64,000 nucleotides of DNA from Dromiciops gliroides (GCF_019393635.1 NC_057861.1:382361315-382425314), one strand, 5' to 3'; positions 45,171 through 58,660 are shown, numbered from the stretch's first letter. A program made the numbers and translations. The notes: a model not told the origin generated them from the letters alone.

Positions 45171-46050
45171 TGGGGATATACCAAGACAAAAATAAAATAA
45201 TTTCTACCTTCAAGGAGCTAAAGAATGGTAATGGGGAAAGGCCAGGAAGGCTTCCTGGGGAAAGTAACAGAGAAGCTTATCCTTGAAGAAAGATTCTGAA
45301 TTGTAGAGAATAGGAAGCAGCACATTTTAGGCATGGAGGAAAATTTGTGAGACTATCTGGAGGTTGTAGATGAATGTGTGAATGAGAGCAGTGGAAAACA
45401 AGGCTGACAAGAGGTAACTTGTGGCCAGATTTTGTAGGGCCTTAAATATCAAGTAAAGTAGTTTGTATTTTATCTTCAGGGAAATAGGGAGATATTTTGA
45501 ATAGGAGTGTGATATGGTTAGATCTGTTAGTGGAGAAGGTTATTTTGGTAAATTTGTGAAGGTTGGGTTGGAGAAGGGAAGATTGGATTGGAATCAGGGT
45601 ATCAATTCTAAGGCTTTAAAAATAATCCAACAAAAGACTCTAAGGGATTATTAAGCTACCAAATGATGTGAGTGGTAAGAAGATTTGAGAAAAGTTGTGG
45701 ATATAAAACTTGTAGGACTTGGGAAGTGATTGGACATGGGGGTGGGAATTAAAGATGAAGCTTTGTATGATTGGCAAGGTGGTGTTGACCTTAATAGGAA
45801 AATAGGAAAGAAAAGCATTAGGCTACATTTTGAGATATGGTTGGGGACAATGTGTTCTCTCTTTTTACCATATAGAATTTGGGATTCTGATGAGTTATCC
45901 ATGTAGAGACATCCATCAAGCAATTCGATGTTCAGGAATTAAGTTCTAGACAAAAATTAAGGGTAGATATTTATATTTGGAAGTTATCTCTGTAGAAATG
46001 GTAATTCAGGGCCTGGGAACAATTGAGATCACCAAAGGAGAGAATGTTGG
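45171..46050 (-). mobile_element. L2/CR1-clade LINE 3' region, reverse
   Basis: Reverse of the region seen at 36.7 and 42.9 kb: aaggagctaaagaatggtaa, cttcctggggaaagtaacag, ttgtagggccttaaatatca, gtgatatggttagatctgtt. No frame retained. Confidence 0.6.
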
Positions 46051-46053
46051 AAG

Positions 46054-46740
46054 TGTGGTAAAATAATGGAATTTGGCAGACGCCCAGGGGTCTCACCTGA
46101 ATGATCTAGTAGTGTTTGGAAAAGTGGGTAGGGATGATTGGATATGGGCCACACCTGGCCTGCCCTGAGTGACGTATGCTGCTGATGTCAGCAGGGGAAC
46201 CACTCTCCACAGGCTGTTTTGAAGGACCTCCCTTTTGGGGGAGGGAGAGTAAACTCAGGCCTTTCTGGTCAGTGAGCTTCCGGGAGCAGACAAGAGAGAG
46301 AGAGGTTTTATCTTGGCAGTTTGTCCTGGGGGCCTTGCCGGTCAGCTTTCCTGTGGACCCTGGCTGCACAGCTGTCTCCTATAGAAGCTACAAACCCCAG
46401 GTAGTGAGTTAATACAATGAGCCCAGCTCTTTGGGGATTGTATAGGCTTTTGTTAGAGTTAGGGAGATTATCCATTTTCCTCTTTCCCTATTCCCTTGTC
46501 CCTGACTTATTAAATTTCACCTTTGCTGTGTATTTTATTCCCATTAATAAAACCTGATTCATTTGTGGAAAAGAGACTGTTAAGCTCCTTTCTTATTGGC
46601 CTGGGAGAAATAACTAAATAGACAGTTTGAAGGGGAGGAAGTTTTGGACCTAGAAGTCCCTCATTATTTTCTGAACCCCAATATTACAGAGAGCCACCCA
46701 ATTAACTCTCCACATATTAAATTTGGCCCCTACAGAAGTG
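46054..46740 (+). mobile_element. Probable endogenous-retrovirus LTR
   Basis: Starts tgtggtaaaataatgg. Contains a GC-richer promoter-like part (gagtgacgtatgctgctgat has a CRE-like TGACGT) and an attaataaaacctg poly(A) region near 46547. Ends either at ccaatattaca (46688) or near the tttggcccctaca at 46732-46744, which could be a decayed primer-binding site. Ends are unresolved and no gag/pol/env can be read next to it. Confidence 0.45.
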
Positions 46741-47005
46741 AAGAGGTCCTAGGACATAAACTTTGGATGAAACCTTTCTGAGTTAGTGGGGGTAGAATTT
46801 GTATATACAAACCAATGGGATTCCAATAAAATGTAATCTGGCTAATCAGAGTATCAAGTATAGGGGAAAAATAGACGTTGGAATAATTCCTAAAAATAAC
46901 CCTACCTGTCCTATTGATGAACCTAATGAGCCTGCTAGGGATACTTTTATAGCTGACATAATGTGGCCTATTCTTGTTATACTTCCATAAGAACAAGAAA
47001 AACAA
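46741..47005. other. Unassigned sequence after the LTR
   Basis: Both strands keep short open frames (46799-46990 plus; 46730-47044 minus) without a recognised domain. Could be retroviral leader or unrelated DNA. Confidence 0.3.
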
Positions 47006-47309
47006 CAACAACAAGCAAATCTCATTGTACTTCAAAAGGAACACAGTGAAATTCCAAACCTCTGAAATCCTCCTTCAACTCAGCCCCCAAATTAGGATCT
47101 TGGTCTATCCCTAAATCAGGCACAATTCCAGCTTACTCAGGTTCCCCATTGCCCAGCAGTACCAGAGATTGCTAATGTAATAGGAAATAAAGTCATGTTT
47201 TCTTCATTCCCCCTCCCCCCCATAACTGAAGCACATGTGGTGACTTACAGTTCACTGATGTGACAATGAGGCAGAATAGGAAATCCCTTTCAAACTTAAT
47301 CATGCTCAT

Positions 47310-47470
47310 GAGATCATAGTTTTCAAGCTGGAAGGAAGCCTTTAGATCATCTCGTCCAACTCTTTAATTTTACAAAGGTGGTAACTGAGACACAGAGAGT
47401 TGACATGACTTGCTCACATATAGTAAATGACATAAGTTGCAGAGGTAGGATTCAACATCCCTGCCTTTGG
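47310..47470 (-). repeat. MIR/THER-type relic
   Basis: gatcatctcgtccaactctt, ggtaactgagacacagagag, gcagaggtaggattcaac. Confidence 0.6.
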
Positions 47471-47574
47471 ATTCAAATTCATGATAGAAAAGCTCCAGTA
47501 GAATGTTTTTAACCATTTTTGTATGTCCTTTGACATCCTTTGACAGTCTGGGGAAGGTTTTTACAGAGGAAACA

Positions 47575-47692
47575 TAAATATAAATATATGAGTATATAAT
47601 ACATGTGTAATATACACATACAACATATAAATATGAACTGTATATACACATACACACAATATAATACACATATACATACACACATGTATGTT
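47575..47692. repeat. ATAC/ATAT-rich simple sequence
   Basis: Imperfect purine-pyrimidine alternating run (aatatacacatacaacatat, acacatatacatacacacat). Confidence 0.8.
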
Positions 47693-47755
47693 CACAGATC
47701 CCAGTTTAAGAGTCCTGATCTCATATTATATTATGCCCTCTATCTTCTCATCTTT

Positions 47756-47899
47756 CTTTTTTTTTGCAGGGCAATGAGGATTAAGTGACTTGCCCAGGGT
47801 CACACAGGTAGTGTCACCTGTCTGAGGTGGGATTTGAACTCAGGTAGGTCCTCCTGAATCCAGGGCTGGTGCTTTATCTACTGTGCCACCTAGCTGCCC
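47756..47899 (-). mobile_element. WSINE1-like SINE
   Basis: tgcagggcaatgaggattaa to gctgccc; ctatcttctcatcttt at 47740-47755 and 47900-47915. Confidence 0.93.
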
Positions 47900-48500
47900 C
47901 TATCTTCTCATCTTTGCACTGGCTTACGCCTGGAATGTTCTGCCCTCTCACCTCTAGCTTCCTTTAAGACTTCTCACCTTCTACAGGAGACATTTCCCAT
48001 TCTTCGCAGTTGCCAGTGTACTTCTCTCTCAGATTACTTCCCAACTACTCTGCATACAACTTGTGTGTATCTTGTTGTTTGTTTACATGTTGCCTTTCTC
48101 ATTAACATTTTTTTTTTTTGGTGAGGCAATTGGGGTTAAGTAACTTGCCTAGGGTCACACAGCTAGTAAGTGTCAAGTGTCTGAGGTTGGATTTGAACTC
48201 AGGTCCTCCCTGAATTCAGGGCCAGTGCTTTATCTGCTGTGCCACCTACCTGCTCCTCCATTCACTCTTTTTTTTTTTGTGAGGCAATTGGGGTTAAGTG
48301 ACTTGCCCAGGGTCACACAGCTAGTACGTGTTAAGTGTCTGAGGCTGGATTTGAACTCAGGTACTCCTGAATCCAGGGCTAGTGCTTTATCCACTGCACC
48401 ATCTAGCTGCTCCTTCCTCATTAACATTTAAGGTACTTGAGAACAGTAATCATTTTTTTTTTCCCTCTGTATTCCCAGCACTTAGCAGGGAGTCTGTTTT
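47900..48500 (+). mobile_element. L2/CR1 LINE 3' region hosting the dimeric SINE
   Basis: ggcttacgcctggaatgttc, cacctctagcttcctttaag, ttgtgtgtatcttg, then after the SINE ggtacttgagaacagtaatc and cccagcacttagcaggg. Confidence 0.65.
48111..48416 (-). mobile_element. Dimeric WSINE1-like SINE inserted as one unit
   Basis: Two reverse SINE monomers joined by ctcctccattcactcttttt (linker 48253-48272). One target duplication, ctcattaacattt (48098-48110; 48417-48429), encloses both. The linker equals that of the SINE pair at 30744-31051. Confidence 0.88.
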
Positions 48501-48864
48501 TTCTATCATTCTTCACAGCAAATGTCCATAGGTGACTCTTTGCAACACTATGTCCTGTCCATCCCATTCATATTTAAAAGCATTTTTGGAGTAAGCTCCA
48601 ATAAGGATAGTTGAAATTGAGGCATCATCACCTTCTGAAACTATACAACTTTGTCATAGTTTTCTACCTTTGCCCTAGCCTTAGCCCTGACTTCTTCAGC
48701 TTCTAGTTCCCTATTCTCACATTAGTTTCAGAATACTCTTTTCCTTTCTGTCAATTGAACTAGATTTCATAGACATTCTTGTTACTCAGTTAGGCAAAAG
48801 GGGAATATGTGATGGGGAAGAGAAAAACATTTCTCAAGATTTCCTGAATAACAACTGGGAAGAG

Positions 48865-48866
48865 AA

Positions 48867-48954
<88 letters not shown>

Positions 48955-49310
48955 CAGAGACAGACAGAGACAGAGACAGACAGAGAGACAGACAGAGAGA
49001 AAGAGAGAGACAGAGACAGAGACAGAGAGACACAGACAGAGAGACAGACAGAGAGAGAAAAACACAGAGACAGACAGAGAGAAGTGAAAGTGTGATGGAA
49101 AGACAGAGATGGAGAAGAGAGGGATCAGAGAGGAAAAGAAAGAAGGAGGGAGGAAAGGAAAGAGACAGAAAGGGAAAGAGGAGGGGGAAAGAGGAGGAGA
49201 GGAAAGAAGAGGAGAGGCGGGGAGGGGAGAGGAGGGAAGGGGAGGAGAGTGGAAAGGAAGGAAAGGGAGGAGAGAGGAAAGGAGAGGAAAGAGAGACAGA
49301 GACAGAGGGG
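48865..49310 (+). repeat. Purine-rich (GA)n/(GACAGA)n/GGA tract
   Basis: About 450 bp of almost pure purine on the plus strand: (GA)n, then GACAGA-type repeats, then GGA/GAAA-rich purine DNA. It gives long spurious frames on both strands (for instance 48790-49332 minus), which are not genes. Confidence 0.97.
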
Positions 49311-50930
49311 CACAGGCTTTCAGAAGTACCAAAGCAGAATCAGAGTTGTCACTGAAGATGTGGAATATTATTTTATATTGTTTGTCTTGATCTTAGGCCC
49401 CAGGAATTTCTCATATATATTAAATTAAGACATCCAAATGAATGGTCACAATGATCTATCAACACTTTTATCTCACCTATAGCTTTGACTAGATTCCATT
49501 GCTATTCTGTATTTAAATCCATAAATTCAATTGTGTTCCAAATATAGAAAAATTCCCTAGCAACTAGACTCAAGCCAAAAAATCAATTTTATCTAAAAAC
49601 TTGAACCCAACTATAACTTTTCATTTTTAATCTACCTGTGACACTATCAGAACTGCAGCCCATGCCTCACTGTTGAAATGTAAGAAAGAAAATCCAAAAA
49701 ACAGAATAAAATAAAAATTAGACTTGAGTTAAAATGATGCAGATTTCAAATGTGCCCTTCTATATTCTATTTCATCTATTCAGATTTCAGCACAGTCTAA
49801 AATAAATAAGTTTCCCCAAAATGGTAGAAGTATAATACAATAAGAACAAAAATTCTTTAACTGAGTTATTGTAAACATGTATTTAAAAATATTTTGATGC
49901 ACAAAATTCAATATAAATTATTTTCTTTGTAACTGTATATCTTATGATTTTATAAATATTATCCTGAAAAGGATCTGTAGGCATCAGATTGACAATGAAG
50001 TCCAGGATACGCAGAAAGGCTAAGGACTCCTACTTTGGGAAAGTTGGGAGGATTTTGTGTTTGTGCCTTCTTTGTCCCAAATATAATCCCTCCAGTGTTA
50101 AAGTTACATACCCTTCAAAATGAGAGTAGTAAGTAATTGTGCTAATTGGAGATCCTGGGGTTGTATTCTTCAGTGAAGTAATACAACAGGTCACCTGCTT
50201 TTAAATTCAGACAAATATTATTGGAACATGGTCATTCTGGGGATGGAGACTTTGCCCAAGAACCAATTTAGCTTTCAGCAATTTACCTCCAACCCACAGT
50301 GGTAAGATGTCAGAGGATACCAAATTGCTTACTTATTATTATTTTTTATAGGAATTGATATTGACATTTGGTTTCTGATGGAGGAACAGGCAAATTGCTT
50401 TGCCTGAACCCCTTTGTTTTTCATTCAGCTCTGCAGGGTATATACTCTCCTACATTAAATAAAATCAGAGACTAGAGTCTCTCCTTTCCTTAATGGTTGG
50501 AAGCAAAAGAGAAGCACAAAAGAGTATGTTCCCAGCAGCACTCAGTGACCAGAATGATAGCTGCTTCACAATCAGACAATTTGGTTGAAGAAATGAAAGT
50601 ATGTACTTGCACAGATGCATCCCTTCCATCTTTAAAAAGGCCCATTGCTTTGGGCCTCAAAACTTCTTTCTACCTCTTTTCCTGGGTAGTCTTATTTAGA
50701 GAGTGCTTGTTAAAAAGAAAATGAACTGTTCTGCTGTTTTGGCAAAAGTGGAAGGAAAAGGCTTTTCTTAAATCACTCATTCTTTCTGTTCGGGTTAATC
50801 TTTCTAATCAGTGTGGTCTCACATTTCAAAATATTTTCCCTTTTAGAACCCATTCAAATCGATACTTTAAAATGCTGTGTAATTAAAGATTAACAATTAT
50901 TGACAAGTCCACCAATGATGAGAATGAATT
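49311..50930. other. No gene; MC4R 3' flank
   Basis: AT-rich DNA, no SINE recognised. The 75-codon frame at 50497-50724 has no recognised domain. Low repeat density near MC4R could reflect constraint, but that is inference. Confidence 0.4.
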
Positions 50931-50931
50931 C

Positions 50932-50937
50932 TTTATT
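50932..50937 (-). terminator. MC4R: Candidate MC4R polyadenylation signal AATAAA
   Basis: A canonical AATAAA on the minus strand lies about 350 nt beyond the MC4R stop codon. The intervening DNA (50938-51283) carries no SINE or LINE that I recognise, which fits a 3' UTR. Choice of this site is inference. Confidence 0.4.
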
Positions 50938-51283
50938 GGTTACATGAATTAACTATTTTTAATTTTTACACCCCAAAGGGCATACTATTATGTTTTAAAT
51001 AAGGTTGTACTTTTTTTTTAAACACAGAGAAGCTGAAATTAGCATATTGTTAGCATTTCACATCTCAAAAGTTATTATGGCATTTAAACAAACAAAAAAA
51101 CCTTAGAGACTAGCATATTTTTTCACATTGAAAATAAATCACAATCCAGTTTGTTTAGTTTTTGTTTTACAAATGATACACCGAACAAGTCATATACAAT
51201 ACAGAAAGCTGCTTGTGAAGTACACAGTCCAGGTTCTGTTGAGAGAATTCCATGGAGGATTAAGTACAGGTCAGTGAGGTGTT

Positions 51284-52697
<1,414 letters not shown>

Positions 52698-52775
52698 GAA
52701 GCTATGCATGCTGGCTGCTGATTTTTATGGTGTGTGGAGGGAGAAAAAAACGGGGTGGGGGGGGAGAGTTGTTAG
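52698..52775 (-). promoter_or_regulatory. MC4R: Candidate MC4R core promoter
   Basis: On the minus strand CATAAAAAT (52721-52729) resembles a TATA element about 440 bp upstream of the start codon. A palindromic GCATGCATAGC lies just downstream (52701-52711), and a G-rich run (about 52751-52768, read on the plus strand) just upstream could bind Sp1-like factors. This is inference from position and motif. A second AT-rich AATAAATAAAG near 52560-52570 could instead be the TATA-like site of a shorter leader. Confidence 0.3.
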
Positions 52776-53470
52776 GGCTTGCTCCACCTCCTCTTTGCTG
52801 TCCAACCAATACAGATGAAGTACAGTGTGAGTCTAGGAGATGCTGATTATATTTCAGAGCGACAAATTGCCTGGTCAAACAGGTTTGGATGCAGCCGCTC
52901 CTGGAATCGAGAAGCAGAAGGAGTATGAGAGATTTATTTTGCTTTCTCAAGTTTTGAGACTAAGTAACTTGGTCCCCTAGGGAACGTTCTGTAGCATAGA
53001 ACCTCCCCCCCACCCCAGTCCTCTCTAAGCAATGCTATAATTTCCTGTCCAAAAGTGGCTATGTCAGTTTTTCCACGTGCACACCATTTGCAAAGCATGC
53101 TGTTTTGTATGTCTAAAATCACCTAGTGATCATTTAGCTGATATGTCCAATTGCTCCTTCCCCCTGTGTAGCTCTCTGAATTATGAAGTACTTTGGATTG
53201 GGTGGGCAACAATGCCTTACTTTTTAAAGAGCTAGATACCTAGGACAAAAAAAAAAAGTCATAATAAAAGAATATGCCAGCAAATCACCCTATTATTAGG
53301 CAGGTAGAATTAATTTATTAAGAGGTTGAAGAAGAAACGAGTCTGTTTTATTCAGAAATCTTGCATTGCTCATACATGTGGTTCCTATTATTCCAGATGA
53401 AAATGCCTTTTAGTCCCTTTCAAGACAACTAAAATTCATATAAATTACTTTATATGTGTGTATATATGTG

Positions 53471-53543
<73 letters not shown>

Positions 53544-54265
53544 CCTTTACTCAGAGAAAAAATGACAAAGTTCATTAATGTGGCAATTAATGACAAGTTT
53601 TTAAAATGAAGATTCTTACTCAGCCTTAAGAATGATCTAGTATGGGAAAGGAGGTGGCCCCTTGAATATTAAATACTGAAATGCTTAACAAGTCTATTTA
53701 ATCAAGTAAACATAAGAGATCCACTCTTCTTTATAATAAGATTTTTGAAATTCTTTCCCAAGCTGGTTTTACATGGAAAAAAAATCAGCATTTGTTTTTC
53801 CAGTTGAATGGAACTACTTCAGTCGTTTTCAAATTGGTCTTACGCCTTCATTTTGAACTTCAAGACTCTCATCTGTAATCAAGAGTTGGGTAACATGTTT
53901 TTGTGAATATGAAGGAAGATACTCAACTACAAAGGTGAGAGAGGGATGCTGTGGGAGGCTTGAGGACAGGAACATGTTTAGAAGAGCCTCTAAGTGAGTG
54001 GTAAGTTAGTGAATTGATTAGGAGGTATAAAAGGAATGTCTTATTACAATTCAGTAGTAGATGGGAATGCTCTCAATGAAAATGTCAACCCACCACCATG
54101 CCTTTGGAGACTTTTTAAAAGATTGCTTAAGGGAAAAAGAAATCCACTATTTCGTGGCCAATTTAAAATGATAAGCCTTTCTCAACTTAACTAGGTTGAT
54201 TCTTGAATGGCTATTCATCTTTGTACTTATATCGTTATTGTATAATTCTATTTGGCACTTTCTTA
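52776..54265. other. MC4R upstream region, no gene recognised
   Basis: Largely repeat-free apart from the (ATCT)n at 53472-53543. Possible regulatory DNA; no specific site asserted. Confidence 0.4.
53472..53543. repeat. (ATCT)n microsatellite
   Basis: About 18 uninterrupted TCTA/ATCT units, about 1.2 kb upstream of the MC4R start. Confidence 0.97.
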
Positions 54266-54267
54266 GC

Positions 54268-54446
54268 AAAGATATTGGAGTGGTTTGTAATTTCTTTCTC
54301 CAGCTCATTTACAGATGAATAAACTGAGACAAATAGAGTTAAGTGACCTGCCTTCACACAACTAATAAGTGTCTGATATCAGGTTGAACTTAGGGAGATG
54401 ACTCTAGGCCTGGCACTCTATCTACTCTATAACCTAGCTGCCTCTG
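54268..54446 (-). mobile_element. Mar1-type SINE, reverse
   Basis: ttggagtggtttgtaatttc, cagctcatttacagatgaat, gagttaagtgacctgcc, cataacctagctgcc-like end. Diverged. Confidence 0.75.
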
Positions 54447-56440
54447 TACCTGTACGTGTACTTGAGCCTTTTTAGTTTATTAGGCTTTACCAGAGTATGT
54501 ACTCTGGACTTGAAAAATTGAATAGCACCTTTGTACCTCTTATAAAATCTAGGGTTCCTTAGCCCTAGAACGCCAATTCTCACTGGAAAGTTGTGTCTTA
54601 AGAAGTACAGTGAACACTTAGGAGTCCTTATACCAAGTTTCATTGCCCAGTTGTATCCCCTAACAAGGCAACATCTTCCTCTTAAGGTTCTATGAGTCCT
54701 CCTAAGGAAGTTGGAGTGTCTTTCTAATGATATTGGTTATATTCTCCTTTTAAGTGATTCTTCCAAACATCAATCCACAGTGATTAGTGCTTGATATGAT
54801 CTAACCCATTAAGATCAATTAACTTTTTCAAAGGTATATTTACTGAGAAAATATGGTGAGAACAGAAATAAAAACATTTTCACCCAACATCTGAAGGCAC
54901 AATTTCCCTCAAACTCTTGGGAAAATATGCTCAAACTTAAAGTGGTTACTAAAAATATTAACCCACCAGGATAATGTCCAGATGGCATAGGCTATGGACA
55001 AAATTATTCCCTTATTTGTAGAAACCAATATCATGAAAGTTGATATGTTGCTGGGCTAAGTGAAGCAAGTTACTAGTGGCTTTGTGCCTTGTTGGGCTCA
55101 GTTGCCTATACACTTTGGCATTCCATCACTGGGACTCTAGTAGCTAATTCTTCCAAACATTCTAAACTAACCAGGGCACTCCCTATGTCCAATCTGTCTC
55201 CATTGTTCCTTCACCTAAATCAGTAAAGAAGAAATTCAATAGAGACAGAAGCAACAGTAGGACTATGTTAATGGGCCACATGTTGGCCCAGATTTGGAGA
55301 CTAGGCTTCTGGTGCTAAGTCTCCCTCCCCAGACTGCACAGAGTGACAATAGTCCTTTACTCCTCAATGGAACACAGCCTTACAGGAATGAGAAATGAGT
55401 TGCCTCAGTAGGAGTCTTTTGTATGCAGACACAGTTCTATCTCCACAGGTTAAAAGCATGTAATAAAAAGATCAGAAACAATACCTGTGAATGCTCAGAA
55501 CTTGGGAGAAGGGCCTTTCTGTTACACATACTAATGCTTCCATATAGGCATGCAACAGGCAAAACACTATGTATGGTCAAAGGATGAGACTCTTATTAGC
55601 CAGTCCCTGCCATCCCCTCCCCCATTAAACTTTAATGACATGATGAACCATCACAATCAGATTAATAATTGTTTTCACTTTTTTAATCCATAAATTCAAA
55701 TCCTCATTTCATTTAGAAAATAGGATCTACCTCATCCCTTTCCAAATCCTTTTTAGATAATAAGCATCAACAAACCTGACTGAGTTGTTTCCCTTCCTCA
55801 TTTTATGGGAGATGTTAATGATAATAAATCAGCTGAAATGCAAATGAAGGAAAAGATTCTGGTGAGTAATTCATAGACTGGACATGCAACTGCTTTACAA
55901 TTGAGATTTGGCTGTATGTTCTGTTAATAGATTCCAAGAAAAGACACACCTTTTCTAAAGAAGCTTTTTTATTGATGTTTGTAACTTTCAAACACTGCTT
56001 CTACATAGTTATTATCTGCCCCCAACCTATCACCCCAATCAGACCAAGTCTATTTAATTATAATGATCTTCAAAGTGTCCTTGCTTATTTACATTGAGCA
56101 GAAGGCTATCACTCTTATATAAGTACATTTTGACCTAGATTCTCCACACTATTCTCTATGAATGCTAGGCCCGCACAAAGAGAGGCCCTCAGAAAAGTAC
56201 ATTAATCTAGGCCTTTTATCACATTACTAGTGTAGGAAGCTTTGTTTCCTGAATGTATAGTTTTCTACAGCATATTGGAAATTATGAGCTACTTCAGGAC
56301 TGAACTAATCCATAGAGCAAGCAGGCAAAGGATCATTATACATAATTCTTTCTAGAATCTGGCAGCCTTATCTTTCAGTATCTGAAATTTATAATGTAAA
56401 CAGTCATTTTTTAAAAGTAAATCTCTTAAAAAAGGCAGGG
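54447..56440. other. No gene recognised
   Basis: Two kb of anonymous sequence without young repeats. The minus frame 54434-54643 overlaps the SINE edge and has no recognised domain. Confidence 0.45.
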
Positions 56441-56441
56441 G

Positions 56442-56598
56442 GGCGGGGCAGGTAGGTGGTGCAGTGGATAGAGCACTCACCTTGGAATCAGGAGGACCTG
56501 AGTTCAAATCCAGATTCAGACACTTGACCCTTACTAGCTGTGTGATTCTGGGCAAGTCACTTGACCCCAAATTGCCCTACACTCCCCCCCCCTGCAGA
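56442..56598 (+). mobile_element. WSINE1-like SINE
   Basis: gcaggtaggtggtgcagtgg to a C-rich end; aagtaaatctc occurs at 56415-56425 and 56599-56609. Confidence 0.88.
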
Positions 56599-57121
56599 AA
56601 GTAAATCTCGTTTTTCAATTAAGCTTAATAAGATGAATGTATGCAATAAATTCTGTCTCCCCCTAAAAACAAGCTCCTTTTCATACTTATTTTTCTTAAT
56701 GGTACCAACATCAGCATTCTCTTTTTTACCCATCACCATGTCTTAAAACTGAATTGGCCTTCCCTTAGGGGTCCACATCTAGGAAGTCATCAAACCTTAT
56801 TGATTTTTTTCTTGTAATACTCTTTTTCATCCCCTACACCACCACTGTAGATCCTCATTACCTAATAGCAGGTAAAAACTTTCTAATGGTCTCCCTGTAT
56901 TTAGTCCCTCCTCCTTAAAAACTTTCCTACACATTGGTTCCAGACCAATTTTAGCAAAACAATATTTTCATTATGATTTCTTCCTCAAAAGCCTTCTTTA
57001 TTATTTGACAAAGTTCAAACCTCATTATCTGGTGTACAAGGAATTCTATAATATTGGCCCCTGACCTGAAGTTGGGAATTAGAGTTGGTTCACTGAAAGA
57101 TCATCAGGATTCAGTATAAAA

Positions 57122-57328
57122 CAGAGGTTTCAAACATTCAGGCCACATGAGCCAGCACCATGCCGGACCTATATTAAAATATAATAGGGAAATGTTTAAC
57201 AAAATAAATAAAGATCTAATAAAACATGGATAATAGTAATTTGTGGTTTTCTAAGTCAATATACAGCCTACTGAGATCCTTATGATTGGCTTAGCAGCTG
57301 CCTTTTATTTTTGAGTTTGATACTAGTG
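57122..57328. mobile_element. Possible non-autonomous hAT transposon
   Basis: cagaggtttcaaac (57122-57135) and gtttgatactagtg (57315-57328) form an imperfect terminal inverted repeat of the hAT-type CAGxGGTxTCAAAC pattern, about 207 bp apart. No clear 8-bp target duplication. Confidence 0.45.
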
Positions 57329-57879
57329 ATCTAGAACACTGGGTTAAATGTAATAAAATAAAATTTAATAATATCAATTTATAGTATGAGAAGGGCATGG
57401 ATAGAAAGCATATTCTTGGCTCACTCAGGAAATTTCCCAGTAGTTTACATTCTATATTGGTACTAAATGATACACTTATAGGTCATTCACCAGGTAACAA
57501 AAGGAGATTATTTGGCTATCTCAGTAGGATATTAATCAGGATATATACTGAACATACCCCAGATTGATTTAGCTGGCTGAAGCTTCACTTCCCAAGTTTC
57601 CCATTATAGTCCACTAACCAAGCACTGGAACACATCTGGAACTCCTTGTAGTGATCTTGTAATCAGTCAACAAGGAAGTGATATCAATGAACCAAACCTG
57701 TATCTTGTATCAAACAAGTCTCAAGAATTGTTTCAAAATAACTACGGTGAGAGTGTAAGATTAGTATATTGTTTCCATCAAACAGTAGTTTATCTGAGAA
57801 AAAAAGATGTGAGATTTTTAATGGACTATACACTCAATGTGAGACAATGGTACAATATGCCAGCCAAAATAAGTTAATG

Positions 57880-58320
57880 TAATATTAGGCTGCATTGAGA
57901 TAGGCATAGTGTTTGGAGCTAAGGATGTAATAACTATTTTACTGTACTATGGTCAAATCATATCTGGGGTATATTGTTCAGCTCAGGGTTCCATATTTAG
58001 AAGACACATTGGTAAATGAGAGAGTAACCAAAGGAGAACATCTAAGGCCCTAAGGGGTTAATTTCATCTGAGGATTGCTTTAAGGAAATAGGGGAGGGAG
58101 AAGGTAGCTTAGAAGAAAGAAGACATAGGTAGAACATTGTAGCTCTTGTCAAGTATTTGAAATGCTATCATGTGAGGGAGGGATTAGAACTGTTTTTGCT
58201 CAGTCCAGGAAGGCATAATTAAGAACAAGGGGTGAAAGTGAAAGGAGGAAGATTCCAGTTCCACGTAAGGAAGGAATTGTCTCTGTTATTAAGAAAAGTT
58301 TGAATAATCATTTTTTGGAA
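57880..58320 (+). mobile_element. CR1-clade LINE ORF2 C-terminal relic
   Basis: Broken plus-strand coding text reads like ...LVKYLKCYHVREGLELF... and ...GRFQFHVRKE..., comparable with the CR1 C-terminal KYLKG...EEG..LF and GRFRLDIRKKF pattern. Preceded by atctggggtatattgttcag, which reads SGVYCSAQ. Many disruptions. Confidence 0.55.
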
Positions 58321-58660
58321 ATATTGTTCTATAAATTTATCACTCCCCATAACTGTGATCACAGATGTAATCAGTGTCAGATCTGAGACCCAGAAAGGTT
58401 TGGTCACATGGGTTTTAAGTAGATAGATGTCCATATGCTCCATTGGTAGATATGCCATATTATGACACATAGAAGAAGCCCTCCAGCACATTGTGGGATA
58501 CCCTGTGGATGATTTATGGGAAGATATAGATAAGAGTCCTTGGGATGAGAATTGGTGCATAGGCTGTGAGCTACACCACTGGAAATTAACCTACACTGAT
58601 GAGATTAAAGACCTAATGAAATATTGAAGTAGCAGCACATCTTACTTTTAGTGTACATTT

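Noticed and set aside
46799-46990. Possible mitochondrial insertion, because a minus-strand frame reads through TGA as if it were tryptophan
   Set aside because: No mitochondrial protein could be matched; the hydrophobic reading is weak and may be chance.
48790-49332. 180-codon open frame on the minus strand and matching plus-strand frames
   Set aside because: They are products of the GA/GGA simple repeat; composition is only S/L/P or E/R/K/G and no stop codons can occur in such DNA.
58219-58560. 113-codon minus-strand frame
   Set aside because: Partly antisense to CR1-like relic DNA; no recognisable domain.
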